DNA of 64,000 bases from Cryoendolithus antarcticus (GCA_002077065.1 NAJO01000006.1:992001-1056000), one strand, 5' to 3'; positions 34,650 through 46,097 are shown, counted from the stretch's first letter. Numbers and translations are program-made. Notes: a model not told the origin generated them from the sequence alone.

Positions 34650-35790
34650 TCTATCTACTATACGATAGCCTCGCTATCCCTATCGCCTCTTCGTACTCTC
34701 CGTACTATCGCTATTATTACCGTATCGCCTTATTAGAACGCTATAGCTACTACCTACCTTCCGCTTTATAATAGTTATAGAAATGACCTATAAGTAGTAT
34801 AATACCGCTATACGCTTATAAGCTACCTACGACGCTTAAGAGTCTAAATCGCTACTAACTCGCTATAGCGTTAATAGCTTCCGCCGTCCTATAACTACTA
34901 ATAATAGGGACTAGTAGTTCTACTCGCTAGAGATATAGAAGAATAAGAAGGATACCTATTTAAAGGTACTCGGAACTAGTAGTAAGAAGTTAGCGCTATA
35001 CGCTATCCGTAAGATTAAATAGGGTAGTAAGATTATAGAGACTAACGAGGGTATAGATACGCTAAATCCTTGCCCCTAGTATACTCGCCCTAGTTATAGA
35101 CCTTATAGGGTATTTAAGGGGAAGGATAAGGTATACGGGTATTATAAAAGGTAGGGTAAGAAGGGCTATATAGCGTCGGTTAAGCTAGAGGAGGATAAGG
35201 AGATACCTAACGCTATCGAAGATAGAGAGGAGACTAGCGGTTTAGCTACTCTTAAGGCTAATATCGATAAGTACGTCGAGATTACGGAGACTACGATTAA
35301 CGAGAAGCTAAAAGTAGTAAAGGCCGAGTTTAATAAGGAGTAAGAGTAGATAAAGGTAGGGATTACGGAGGCTAGAAAAACCGCTAGCACGTAGATTATT
35401 AGCATAGCGGAGAAGACTACTACGTCGGTAGCTAATAAGATTAAGGAGGTAGAGGAAGAGGCGTTAGTAAGAATTAGTAATACTCGTAGCGAGGCGGAGA
35501 TTAGCTTAAAGGCCTTAAACGTAGTACTAGGGAAGAAGCCGTAGGCGCGCGAGGCGCCGTACGAGGCTAGCGAGGATATAGTAGGAGCTCTATAGGCAAA
35601 GCTAGTTACGGTTAAGGCTACCGGTAAGAAGACTAAGATTAAGCTATAGGAGGTTAAAGAGGCTGGCCTAGCGACCGAGGGTATATTAGAGGCGTTAAAG
35701 TAGGAGCTCGCTATTACGCTAAGGTAGGTAAATAAGCTAGAGGCTAGTTTAGAGGAGGCGAAGGCTAAGATTGCGGCGCTAAAGGGTTGA
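34650..35790 (+). repeat. RIP-degraded direct repeat, copy 2
   Basis: Second copy of the module at 22480-23660, in the same orientation. It is somewhat less degraded: with TAG/TAA read as Gln, the forward frame gives a Lys/Glu/Ala-rich, coiled-coil-like protein ending at a genuine TGA near 35789. The reverse-strand frame at 35166-35900 is an artefact of stop depletion on that strand. Confidence 0.6.
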
Positions 35791-35958
35791 TTGATATAGC
35801 GAGGCGATAGCAAGGCGGCAGCGAGGCTGTTATGATAATGGCAGAGCAATTGGTAGCGTAATTGGCAGCGCAATAGAACGTAGATCAACGTAGAGTACAT
35901 TGTTGGGACGAGGCCACCACGATTCTACTACGATTCACCCAAGTTGACCTCGGAACAT

Positions 35959-35988
35959 GTTTTGGCACACTTACTTCTACTGATCAAC
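35959..35988 (-). repeat. right terminal inverted repeat (30 bp)
   Basis: Reverse-complement partner of 22348-22377 (29/30). The single mismatch is a transition. One base further out begins the copy of GTCTTGGC that also precedes the left repeat. Confidence 0.9.
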
Positions 35989-35997
35989 CGTCTTGGC

Positions 35998-37676
35998 ACT
36001 ATGGAGAGTTGCATGTTGATCAAGAGGGAGCACGACAGCGAGTATGCACCGCAAGCGAAGCGATAGCAATTCATACGCTATCGGACACGGCTGGAAGATC
36101 GTAACAGGCTTACTCTTACGGTGTCAAAGCGCTGCAACGTTCCTATGCCGTCAACCCATCTCTGATACGGAGGTCAGAGAGCTAGGATCACTTCGGTGCA
36201 GATGCAACTTTCTACACTGCCTCCACTTCTCCGTATGTCAGAGATGCTGGAAATGCTCATATATGTCCAGTTATGACGGTGATCTAGCGACTCGCCACTT
36301 CTAGGCGAGGCCACGGTAAGGCGAGCGCACGATGCGGCATCGTAGCACTCTCCGTCAACGCCGCACCACCTTTCAGCTATAGTGGACACGCTGGTAGGAC
36401 CACCGGAGCGTTTCAGACTTCTCGAGAAGCGAGCATCTTCACCTTGCGCTCAGCTCCAACAGACGAGCGTGGGGTCCGCGTACTACCTGCCGCAAGCTGT
36501 GGCAGTGGGATGTTCAGCCGAGACTCACAGCAGCGCGGCTTGTGGGATTTCAACGTTGACTAGGGACCTGTCTCGAAGGGCGGAAGTAGCGAATATCCGC
36601 CCCCGAGAGCTCGAATCACGGCTTGGACGACCCAGGTAGTGGTCGAGCACTAACTGGAGGACAGCTGAGACTCTTTGGATTAACGACAGGGGCTCGAAAC
36701 CCTCCAAGGCCAGCCTCAGAAGGCATTTAGGCGGCAAGGATCCGACGAGATTGACAGCAAAGTGCGTCCGGCGCAGAGGTCCTCAGATTGATGCTCAGCT
36801 CCACGCCCTGATTGTATCGTATCAAGTCTCGAAGCCAGGGGTCACTTCTGCAGTCCGTGAGCTCATGCCCTAGTACGGGAAGAAGTCGAGAACGTCAATC
36901 CCATCGGCCTTTCGGGGAGTCGTCGTCACTGTCAGCACAGCTGATGATTGTTGCAGGCTTGCAGGTATTGCTCGCTTATGGCGACGCGTCTATGGCAAAT
37001 TCGCAGTGGTTCCATCTGATGCCGCCTCTCAGCGATGTCAGCTCGCAAACCTGCACTCATAGGGACTAGAACAGCAATCCTGAGGATCCTGAGACGCCAA
37101 GATCGAGACACTCCTACGGACGTGAGAGTGGCACCGTGTCAACAGCATACTGATCGCCCTTACGTCCGTATACACTACACAACGACTGACCCTTTGGCTA
37201 GCATCGCAATCTGTTTAGCTCGTGTCGGATCTCGCGTGGCAGCGTGTGCGAAACCGTGCTGCGCTCTCAGAATTTTCGACGTAAATTACGAAGAAACGAC
37301 ACTCCCGAGACGAGGTGCCGGCACTAATAGTAAGCATGATTAGAGGATAATTCGCCCTCACGGCCCAGAACACGGAGCTGAGGTGATCCTACGGGCGAGT
37401 GATGTTGGCCTCTGACTGATGGAGTATCGCTAGGGCGCATTGGCCCTCGGTTAGTGTGTTTTTTGGCGGGGTCGTTCCTGCCCCACTTCAAAGTCCACCA
37501 CAGCAACAGACCACATCAGCGACGCTCAGCCCTCCCATGATGGAAGTCAATTTGTGTAGTGTGTGCCGCGCAGTAGATTGTAGCGCCCGGTCGTAAGTAT
37601 ATATATTCCCGGATCATCTCTCCTTTCTTGTGCTCTTCTCTCCTTGACATCTACATCATCGAAGACAACCGCAATC
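35998..37676. other. 1.7-kb intergenic region between transposon and ALDH gene
   Basis: Base composition returns to normal here: CA and TG are common. Several frames of 60-100 codons exist but are Arg/Ser-rich, start poorly and resemble nothing I know. The last 100 bp are the ALDH promoter. Confidence 0.55.
37598..37607 (+). promoter_or_regulatory. TATA-like box upstream of ALDH gene
   Basis: The sequence TATATATATT lies about 70 bp before the ATG and is followed by a pyrimidine-rich CT tract (from about 37617) of the kind found at fungal transcription starts. Confidence 0.55.
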
Positions 37677-39167
37677 ATGTCTCCATCAAAGGTCTCCACG
37701 ATCAAGTTCGACGAGTTCTACAACATCATCGACGGCGAGCAGCGCAGCTCCAAGAACCAGCACCATGGCATTGACCCCACCACCGGCGAGGAGTCCTGGG
37801 GAGTGCCTATTGGCAACCAGCAAGACGTCGATGATGCCGTGGTCAGCGCGCAGAAGGCGTTCGAGAAATACCGCTACACGACACTCGAGAAGCGCAAGGA
37901 GCTCCTTCAAAGATACGTCGATGCGTTCAACTCCCACTCCGAGGAGATGGTCGAGTTGTTGTGCAAGGAGACGGGAAAGCCCAAGCAATTCGCCCAGATG
38001 GAAGTTGGCGGCGTGGCTGCGTTCATTGGACATCACCTCAGTCTTGACATTCCGGAGGACAAGCTCGAGGACGACGAGAAGGTCATCACGACCCGCTACT
38101 TTCCGCTCGGTGTCGTCGGTGCTATCTGCCCATGGTAAGTAGCGCCGTCCATACCTCCGTCAGCTTTGATACTGATGTACCACAGGAACTTCCCGCTCAT
38201 CCTGTCCCTCGGCAAGATGGCTCCTGCTCTCCTCACTGGCAACACCATTATCATCAAGCCTTCGCCGTTCACTCCCTACACTACGCTGAAAGCTATCGAG
38301 ATCGCACAAGAGATCTACGAGCCTGGTGTAGTCCAAGTCATCGGCGGCGACGACAAGCTCGGCCCGCTTCTGACAGCCCACCCCGGCATCGCCAAGATCT
38401 CCTTCACTGGCTCCATCGCGACAGGCAAGAAGATCATGGCTGCCTGCGCCAACACACTCAAGCGCGTTACCCTCGAGCTCGGCGGCAACGACGCCTCGAT
38501 CATCCTCCCCGACGTAGACGTCAAGAAGATCGCCCCCGAAGTCGTTATGGGCGCCTTCCAGAACTCCGGCCAGGTCTGCGTCGCTACCAAGCGTATTTAC
38601 ATCCACAAGGACATCTACGACGAATTCCTGCAGGAGATGGTGAACTTCACCAAGACGATCAAGACTGGCGACTCGAACTCCGGCTCCCTCCTCGGACCAG
38701 TGCAGAACAAGATGCAGTACGAACGCGTCAAGGGCTTCTTCGAGGACACTAAGGCGAAGGGCTACAAGATCGCCGTCGGTGCTGACACCGTTCCCTCCGG
38801 AAACGGCTTCTTCATCACCCCCACGATCATCGACAACCCGCCTAACGACTCGCGTATCATTCAAGAAGAGCCCTTCGGCCCCATCGTCCCCACGCAGCCA
38901 TGGGACGATGAGGAGGAGGTCATTCGCCGCGCGAACAACACCAACACCGGTCTCGGTGCCTGCGTCTGGGGCAAGGACGAGAAGCACGCTGAGGCTATCG
39001 CCAAGCGTCTCGAGGCTGGCAGCGTCTTTGTCAACTCTTTCGAGAAGCCTACACCCCAGGCGGTATTTGGTGGACACAAGGAGAGTGGTATTGGTGGCGA
39101 GTGGGGCAAGGATGGCTTGAAGGCGTACTGCAATGCGCACGTTATTCACTTGTACAAGCAGAAATAG
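37677..39167 (+). CDS. NAD(P)+-dependent aldehyde dehydrogenase
   Basis: Two exons, 37677-38134 and 38186-39167, with a 51-nt intron that splits the Trp codon of CPWNFPL, give 479 aa. The ALDH superfamily set is complete: catalytic Asn in PWNFPL, cofactor-site Lys in IIIKPSPFTP, Gly motif FTGSIATG, general base Glu in ELGGNDASI, nucleophile Cys in NSGQVCVATKR and EEPFGPIVP. The fold oxidises aldehydes to acids. The short N-terminus without a mitochondrial signal suggests a cytosolic enzyme. The substrate cannot be assigned. A TATA-like box precedes it, so expression may be inducible. Confidence 0.95.
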
Positions 39168-39341
39168 ATATGTGGCGTCAAGATCTAGTGGCGGCTGTAT
39201 GTAACGACTGTACATGACACTTCCGCTGCAACACGACTTGCTGCTATGCTCGTTCGTATCCGCAACGTAATATCGATGCTGATAATTAGTTTTACGTGCT
39301 AAGACTATCTCTCCCCCTTCTCTTGCGGTGCTGACAGGCCC

Positions 39342-41600
39342 TCACATCTGACTTGACACGCCGCTGATATCCTGCGTTCCATGCGCCACATCACCCAGTC
39401 CGTCGTCTCCACCCGTGTCAGCTCCCGCCCCCCCGTAAGCCTGACTGTCTTGCGTGGCCGCAGCGTACATCTGTGGATCATAGACTCCATGGCCAGCGTA
39501 CCCTCCGCTATGTCCAGCGGAGTACTCCGTGTATGCAACACTCGCACCATAGCCGGCGCCGGCGTACGTTTCCTCCCAGCTGTGCGTCTGGGTCTGCGGC
39601 TGCGATTGAATGTACGCCATCTCCGACTGCGGCTGAGTGTATGCCTCCAGCGCAGGATCCGCCACGAACCTATCTGCTCCACTAGCGCCACCCGCGACAG
39701 AATCAAAGTTGAAAGTCGATGTGTCGAAGCCCTCCAGTGCTGAGGCATCGAAGTTAAACTCCATCATCCCACCCAGGAAGTCGACGTCGTTGCTATTATA
39801 GGATTGAGGCGCGCCACTGTCTGTTACCCCTACGATCCGGAGGCCAGAGGGCGTCGAGAGGTCACTGAGATTACTTGGCCAGGTTGCTGAACTGAGCGTT
39901 GACGCCGACTGCGACTCGTAGGGGAAGGGCGATTGCAGTGCAGGCGGATGCGGTGGCATCGATGTCGTCGTGTTGAGCGCTGGCAACGGCCCATTTAGGT
40001 CATTGAAGTCGAAAGTACTCTCCTCCATTGGTTCTGGCTTTGCAGCTGACAGGCCATACACGCTGCCAAGAGGCGGCATGATCAGTCTGCGCCAGCTCGC
40101 TCTGCCACACTCCCCAGCACTCAGCCGGAAGGACCAGTGTATAGTCAGTATGCACTCCGGTTGCGCCCCCGCAGGCACAACATAGACATCCTGCACCGCC
40201 GTGATCCCCTCCAAATACTCCGCCCCCCTCTCCTTCGCATTCTTGAACCCCGACGACAGCGCCTTCACCCAGAAATTACTCCCAAACTTCACCTGGCCTT
40301 CGCACATCCCGCCGCCGACATCATGCCATTCAATGATAGGCGGAGGCTGAAAGTCGTCGTCGAAGCGAGTCTGCCCTTCGAAGAATTCCGACGCGCAGCG
40401 GACTTGTACTGCACCGGGCTGATTGGCAGGGCGGAAACACTCACTGCGGCAGCGGAAGGAGATGCCGAGTTCCACGCCGGTCATGCCGTTCATGGGTCGC
40501 ATGGCCATGGCTAGGGAGGCTTCGGCGGCAATGATGTGATGCGTGGATTTCCGATCCCAAGGGTTAGTGGCCAGCATAGGGTACTCCCGCAACAAGGTCT
40601 CGGAGTTGGGGATGTGGTAGACAGGGCCCATGGGCTGCGAGACTTGCTTCGTGTACGTGTGCAGGCGATCTATGACTTCTGTCGCTGAACCGGACGGAGT
40701 GTGTTTACGCTGGACGAACATCTCGAACTCGACTGGGACGAAGGCGTCAGGATCTGTGTAGGACTGTGGGCTGTCGTCGACTCGTCGACCGGAAGAGCGC
40801 GTGGGACCCTGGCGGGTTCCGAGACCAGCTGATGCGACGTGAAACTGGGAGCGTTGACGGCCGTCGGTATAGCTGGGTATGCGTGGACCTCGATCACCAC
40901 GGCTGTCGATCTTGGACAGGTAGCGCATGATGAAGGGGTCGTTCTCGACAAAGGGCTTCAGGACTTGGATGTGGCTTGACACTTGCTTACGTGTGCGACC
41001 GATACCGGTACGTTCCTGTATGGCGTCTGCGATGAGCTCGTTGCGGCCGCGCAGCTTCGCCTTCCAGTCGTGCTTGCGACGACCCATGGGCTGCCATCTG
41101 ACAAGTGCTGGAGCCTCAAATCAGTACCACGTCGACAAAGTCTGTCTAGCATAATGCTTGCCATAGAAAAATGCCCTCTCCAGCTCATCCGACCACTTCT
41201 GATCAGCCTTATTCTTCACATCCTTCGGCTGCTTCTGCCGATACTTCGAGTACTGATGCGAGTCCAGGAATCGCTTATACAACAACTTGGCATCGTGCTC
41301 GATCTGGAACTTCTCCTGCAACGTAAGCCCATGATCGCTTCGATACTGCCCCTGCGGCTCAACAGGCAGTCGGGTCGAGCGGTTGTGCTGAGGATATGTT
41401 GGTGGTTGAGGGATGGCAGGGTATGAGTTCTCTAGCAGATTGGCATGTGGGAACTTGATGTCTAGTGGTGGTGCGTAGGTATATGGGTTGGGTTGATGGT
41501 TGCTAGCAAGCTCCTGCAACACTCTGGTCGTCGAATTTGGGTGACTGCGGTCAGGCAGAGGCGGAGCATTCGAAGGCACCACACAAGCTGGCTGGATCAT
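39342..41600 (-). CDS. abaA: TEA/ATTS transcription factor, AbaA/TEC1 type
   Basis: Two exons on the minus strand, 41600-41162 and 41107-39342, give 734 aa. The 54-nt intron (41108-41161) begins GCAAGC and ends CTCCAG: a GC-AG intron. Only this splice completes the TEA domain, joining RAFFYA to LVRWQPMGRRKH. The domain (about residues 135-210) continues LRGRNELIADAIQERTG, TRKQVSSHIQVLKPF, the DNA-recognition helix. The long C-terminal half contains a moderately conserved region with a WHDVGGGMCEGQ block and an acidic, Gln/Tyr/Gly-rich tail. AbaA in Aspergillus controls phialide maturation during conidiation and Tec1 controls filamentous growth in yeast; a developmental role here is inferred. 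Confidence 0.92.
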
Positions 41601-42568
41601 TGTGAAGGCACGTAAGCGGGGAATGCTCTGGTAAGAATGTGCGTTTCTGGAAAGAGGTCGCTCTCTGTGATTCGTCGATGTTGAAGGAACGGAATATTAA
41701 GATAGAGTACACTCGTAAGGAACGTAGAAGTTGGGTGAAGGAATGACTGATAGAGCAACACCAATTGAAAGTACAGACCACGGTGTGTGGCAACAGAAAC
41801 ACAATATAGCAACCGCACTCTCACTCAAGGGCAACTCGACCAAAGTGCTGACTTAGCCTTGTGCTCCCTCAGGTGCGCGAGCAGTGCAATCTCGGGCCAG
41901 GGCAGGTGCCGATGGTTCATACATCCGGTGCCTGACAGCATGCAGTGGTGGTGGGCCGCTGGAAGGGCCGATTGCGTCCGCCATGCAACACATCGAGGAC
42001 GATACCTGGGGAGCTTGCCAGTCCTGCTCAAAGTAGCCGCAAGGGAAGGCTGTGACGTTCGGTCTGACCTATCGCCGCGAGGGCAGCTCGCAAGCTTGGC
42101 ATCGTGGCAATTTGATCTTGAGACATCTCGTGGTTGCTGGAATGTCCCATCAGGTGTTGGAATGTCGACAGCGTTGACTGAACAACAATGGTATTGATCC
42201 AAAACATGAGCTCTCACTCTAGTGGTTAGCAGGCACGATTAGCCCTTCTCGCATGATATCAGTACTATTGGCATACACTTGTGCTGCGCTGCCATGTAGC
42301 AAAGGGTTAGTCCCAAGCAAGGAGTGAAGTTACTAGATCCCTGTACAGAGCACGTGACACTTGCCTCACAGCCTTGCAGGCGGCCGTCTGCATACTGCAG
42401 CCTCCACTCTTCCAGGGGTATGATAAGTATGATGACAGCTATGGTGGAATCCAGCAGAGCAGCTTTGTGGCTGCACTAATCTCGAGAGGCCGCCCATTGG
42501 GAAACGCGAGGGAAGAACATGATGTTGCGCTGTCGCAACGCGGTCGATAGCAGTCGTTAATCATTGAA
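41601..42568. other. about 1-kb intergenic region
   Basis: This is the upstream region of the TEA-factor gene and the 3' flank of MRD1. Long upstream regions are usual for developmental regulators. No specific site was recognised. Confidence 0.55.
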
Positions 42569-45281
42569 TTATCCCTCCTCATCCTCACCCTGTGTAGTGA
42601 ACCTCTTCCTGCCCCCACTTGTCAACGTTTGCAATGCGACCTTGTTGACCTGGCCCTCAACCCTCTTCTGCATCCTCTCAATCTCAGCCTCAGCATCGTC
42701 AGGATCCTCAGTGGCAAAGTCAAGCACAAGCCTTCGCCCGAGCAGATGTGTGTCTTTGAGCGCCTCGATAGCATTCTCAGCGTCCTTAGGCGTAGCAAAC
42801 TCCGCAAATGCGAAGCCTCTGGCGCCGTTGTCCATCTTCTTCGGCACGCGGACTGATCGCAGCTGACCATACGCACCGAACAGTGCACGCACGTCTTTCT
42901 TCGTAGCTTCGAATGGCAGATTCTTGACAACGACTTTGGTGGACTTGTTGTGTTCGCGCTTGGCTTTGTCCGTGCGACGTCGGTCTTCCGCGGCGTCTGC
43001 ACCTTTGTGGCTTGCGCGAAGCTGCAGCTTGTGACCTTGCAAGGCGTAGCCATCCATGGCTTGGAGGGCAGCTTGGGCGTCGGCGGCTGTGCGGAACTCG
43101 AGGAAGCCGAAACCCATGCTGAGGATCTTGCCGGGTTTCTTGGGATCTGTTCGAGTCTTGACTTTGCCACTGAGAAAGCCGGAGAGTGATTGAAAAAGCT
43201 CGGTAAGTTGGACGTTCGTTGTGTCGAAGTTCAGGTTGCGCACGAAGAGGGTGGCTGTGCCTGCGCCGTCAGCAACCACCATATCGGCGTCTGCTGTCTT
43301 AAGATCATTCGTCGAGATCTTCGATACACCATTCTGAGCAACATCATCTTTGCCGATGGGAACGGCTTTGAAGAGGTCCTTTGGAGCTTTCTCGAGGAAC
43401 AATACAGAGCCCTTGATCTTCCGATAAGCCAAGGCACCGAACGCAGTCTTAGCCTGCGCAGCGTTGACGAATTCCAGTACCGCGAGAGTACCGCTTGGTG
43501 GCATAAGGAAGCGCTTGACCTCACCGTGCTCCTCGAAAAGTCTCTTCAGCTCATCTTTGGAGCAATCGTACGGTATGTTTTTGACTAGGATCGCAGTATC
43601 GCCTCGTTGGCTGCGCTTGAAGGCATCCAGATCTACACCCTGTGACTTGAAGTATGATTTCGTTTCCTGGATTACGTGGGTCTCCGCGTGCGCCTGCTTC
43701 ACCGCAGCGTCGCTGCTTGTCGGGTCCAGCACTTCCGACTTGGCCAGGCCAAGCCGATCAGCTACGCTTGAGACGACGGCATCAGCGTTCATATATAACG
43801 CGTTCCAATTGAAGGTTGATGATGCTGCTTCCCGCCTCTTCTTGATCTGCTGCTGTTGTTTGAGTGGCAACTTTGAAACTTCGAAGTCATTCAGCTTGGA
43901 TTCGCGTTTTGCTGCAGCTGGGAGGATGTGCATGAGCCGGCCTTGAAAGGTCTGGCCATCTTTTGCTGCAAGCGCTGTATCGGCTGCGCTTGCGTCCTCG
44001 AACTCTAGATAGGCGAAGCCTTTCGCGGCTCCTGTCTTGTGGTCGAGTGGTACGTGTATCTACAGTGCAAGTCAGCTCTACAGCCGAAGAAGCTTGGTCG
44101 AAATTGCAGGAAGAAAAGATTGCAGTGTCAGGCGAGAGAAGCATCTACTAAAATACTCTCACTGGGTCACCTCATGTGCCGTAGCATCAGTTGTCCCTAT
44201 CAGTGTTCATCTTGCAAAGGGAAGTGGTACTGGATTCTGGATGCATCAACACACGTACCTCAACTATGTTTCCAAACTCCGCGAAGTGGTCCTGAAGTGC
44301 ATCCTTTGTCACATCATATGGGAGGTTTCGCACGAAGAGACGCATGCTACTACTAGCTTCGTCTTGCACACTAGCACCTGGGACTGCATCATTCGTCTGG
44401 AGTGAAGTACTTGCATCGTGGTCCGCTGGTGGTGTAAGCGTTTGTGTAGCTGTCTCCTCGGTCGCTTTACGGCCGCCGCCTTTGGTCAGCTCCTTTTCAT
44501 CATCATCCTCGTCATCATCTTTCCCAGCTTTATCTTGCGGTTGCACCGCCCGGTCCTCTTCTTCCTCGTCATCCAGCAAACCCAGCAGGCGACTAGTACG
44601 AGAACGAGCCCAGTCATCATCGGTGATGAGGTTTCCAGGAGCTGCTTCTGCGGCATCTTCGTCTCTTATGGCTTGTGCCTCAGGCTGTGGCAATTCGGAC
44701 TCCTCGGACACCACTAGGGGCGCTTGAGGCAGGCCTGGTGGAGAGGGCGAATCGATCCTCGCTCGCTTTGTTCTAGTCGGCATTTTCTCGTACTCATCAT
44801 CGCTTGCTGCCGTCCCGTCGACCACCATCGAATCACCGTCGACACGCGGAGCGTTGAGCCCAGGTGCCTCGCCGTGATCCAGAGTCCGCTTCTTGGACTT
44901 TGGCTTCATGACTTCCAGGAACTCTTGCAGCTTGGCGTCTTTCTCGGTGGAAACGCCCTTCTCAGGTACTTGCTCAACCTGTCTCGACGCTGAATCCTTT
45001 CCATCTGCCGGGATCACTGCAGGGGGAGCGCCGGTCTTAGCCTCAGCTACCGGCCGAGCAACCTCGACGCCAATACGACTCATGCGCATGAACGTCTTAT
45101 TGAAGTACTTGACGGCATTGACGGCATCTTCAGGTGTCCTGTAGCCCACATAGCCGATTCGGCGGTTCGCGAAGAGGCGAGCATCGGTGATCTCCCGCCC
45201 TTGCGATGAGAAGTGCTTCCTGAATTCTGCTTCGGTGAGCGAAGGCGGGAGGCCTTTCACAAAGATGCGTGAGGATGCCAT
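42569..45281 (-). CDS. MRD1: MRD1, five-RRM ribosome-biogenesis protein
   Basis: Two exons on the minus strand, 45281-44259 and 44059-42569, give 837 aa, the usual MRD1 length. RRM1 (about 3-80) begins SRIFVKGLPPSLTEAEFRKHF. An acidic, low-complexity linker follows. RRM2 (about 314-385) is split by the intron at FGNIVE/IHVPLDHKTG. RRM3 (about 490-565) has ILVKNIPYDCSKDEL, RRM4 (about 608-690) has LFVRNLNFDTTNVQL and RRM5 (about 717-795) has VVVKNLPFEATKKDV. Mrd1/RBM19 binds the 35S pre-rRNA and U3 region in the nucleolus and is needed for the early cleavages that make 18S rRNA. The 199-nt intron is about four times the local norm and appears to host a snoRNA. Confidence 0.96.
44120..44217 (-). 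ncRNA. candidate C/D-box snoRNA within the MRD1 intron
   Basis: On the minus strand the intron holds, in order, a TTGCA stem arm, box C-like AAGATGA (44213-44207, one mismatch to RTGATGA), the guide GATAGGGACAA, a box D' CTGA (44190-44187), a C'-like GGTGACC, box D CTGA (44131-44128) and a TGCAA stem arm pairing with the first. The ten bases GATAGGGACA before D' are the exact complement of the strongly conserved 25S rRNA segment UGUCCCUAUC as I recall it. By the D-plus-five rule the first C of UCCCU would be 2'-O-methylated, close to the yeast site assigned to snR76. Imperfect boxes keep this a candidate. Confidence 0.55.
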
Positions 45282-45524
45282 GATAGGTAAGTGATTTAAA
45301 AGGTGCAGGTGTTGTAAAGCTGCGGTTTTGGTGACCTCGAAAAGTTCGGCTGGTGTTGCGCACGGTCCACCAACGTCTCGTTTCGAGGATCACTTCAGCT
45401 CCACGCGCCGAAGTCAACAAATGTGGTTCACCAAGAAGCACAAATCTACATTACTCTCATTCAGTGCTAAGCCTTTCTCTACCGTTTTCAACACGCGAAA
45501 AGTTTCTAGACGCGCGACAAGAAC
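45282..45524. promoter_or_regulatory. divergent promoter, MRD1 / LC8 dynein light chain
   Basis: Only 243 bp separate the two divergent ATGs, so both promoters must overlap. No TATA box is evident. Confidence 0.55.
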
Positions 45525-46097
45525 ATGGCGGACATTAGCAAGGAGGATGTGAAGGAGAAGATGGAGGGTAATGAGCCTTCCGAGTCCTTGCCTGATCAAT
45601 ATTCGATACTAACTCTTCTCCAGCTCAAGTCAAGTCCGTGGACATGGTATGAATCCTGGGATATTGCACAGACGCGATCCGACACTGACGTCTGACTCAG
45701 AGCGAGGACATGCAACAAGAAGCAATTGACGTCGGTGAGTCTTCAAGGCCCGGCCATGTCTCATTCACGCGCAAATACTAAACCTCACCAGCCCAAGAAG
45801 CCATGGAGAAGTTCACGATCGAGAAGGTATGCGTTGTAAAGTGTCACTGGCAACCCGCAACAGTTCTGACGATTCCATAGGAGATTGCCCATCACATCAA
45901 GAAGACAGTACGGCCTATGCCCTTTAATACCCGTGCACCCACGGAATACTGACTGTGTGTAGTTCGATGAGCGGAAAGGCGCAACCTGGCACTGCATCGT
46001 CGGACGGAATTTCGGGAGCTTTGTCACGCATGAGACGAAGCACTTCATCTACTTCTACCTTGGCCACTGCGCGATCTTACTGTTCAAGACGCAGTAG
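45525..46097 (+). CDS. dynein light chain LC8 (DYNLL) family
   Basis: Six exons for only 98 aa: 45525-45567, 45624-45646, 45701-45734, 45792-45826, 45881-45907 and 45963-46097. All phases fit. The protein reads [20 protein letters not shown] at the start, then [20 protein letters not shown] and [43 protein letters not shown], here only partly quoted, and ends LLFKTQ. LC8 is a dimeric hub that docks short linear motifs of dynein intermediate chain and other partners. Residues for dimer and groove are intact. The N-terminus is about nine residues longer than in animals. Tiny exons (23-35 nt) are conserved behaviour of this gene in fungi but are easily missed by predictors. Confidence 0.96.

Larger units (their letters stand above)
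22344..35989. mobile_element. 13.65-kb RIP-degraded TIR element with nested retroelements
   Basis: The block is bounded by inverted repeats at 22348-22377 and 35959-35988 and by the 8-bp direct repeat GTCTTGGC at 22336-22343 and 35990-35997. The old body (about 22540-27423 and 33929-35770) has almost no CA or TG dinucleotides, dense TAG/TAA in every frame and no long frame over 9 kb, yet CpG is frequent. This is the mark of complete RIP at CpA. Two later LTR insertions interrupt it. Subtracting the LTR insertions leaves about 6.9 kb of original element. Internal coding relics suggest an integrase-like DDE transposase and at least one further protein. The outermost 100-200 bp at each end are not CA-depleted. 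The few bases between the 8-bp repeat and the inverted repeat differ (TACC versus C), so the exact ends are uncertain. Confidence 0.75.

Noticed and set aside
35166..35900. 244-aa open frame on the minus strand
   Set aside because: It lies in CA/TG-depleted DNA, where one strand loses stops by base composition. The protein is Ser/Leu-rich without family resemblance, and the opposite strand carries the plausible relic.
36600..36700. tRNA-like B-box (GGCTCGAAACC) near 36680
   Set aside because: No matching A box or acceptor-stem pairing could be found around it.
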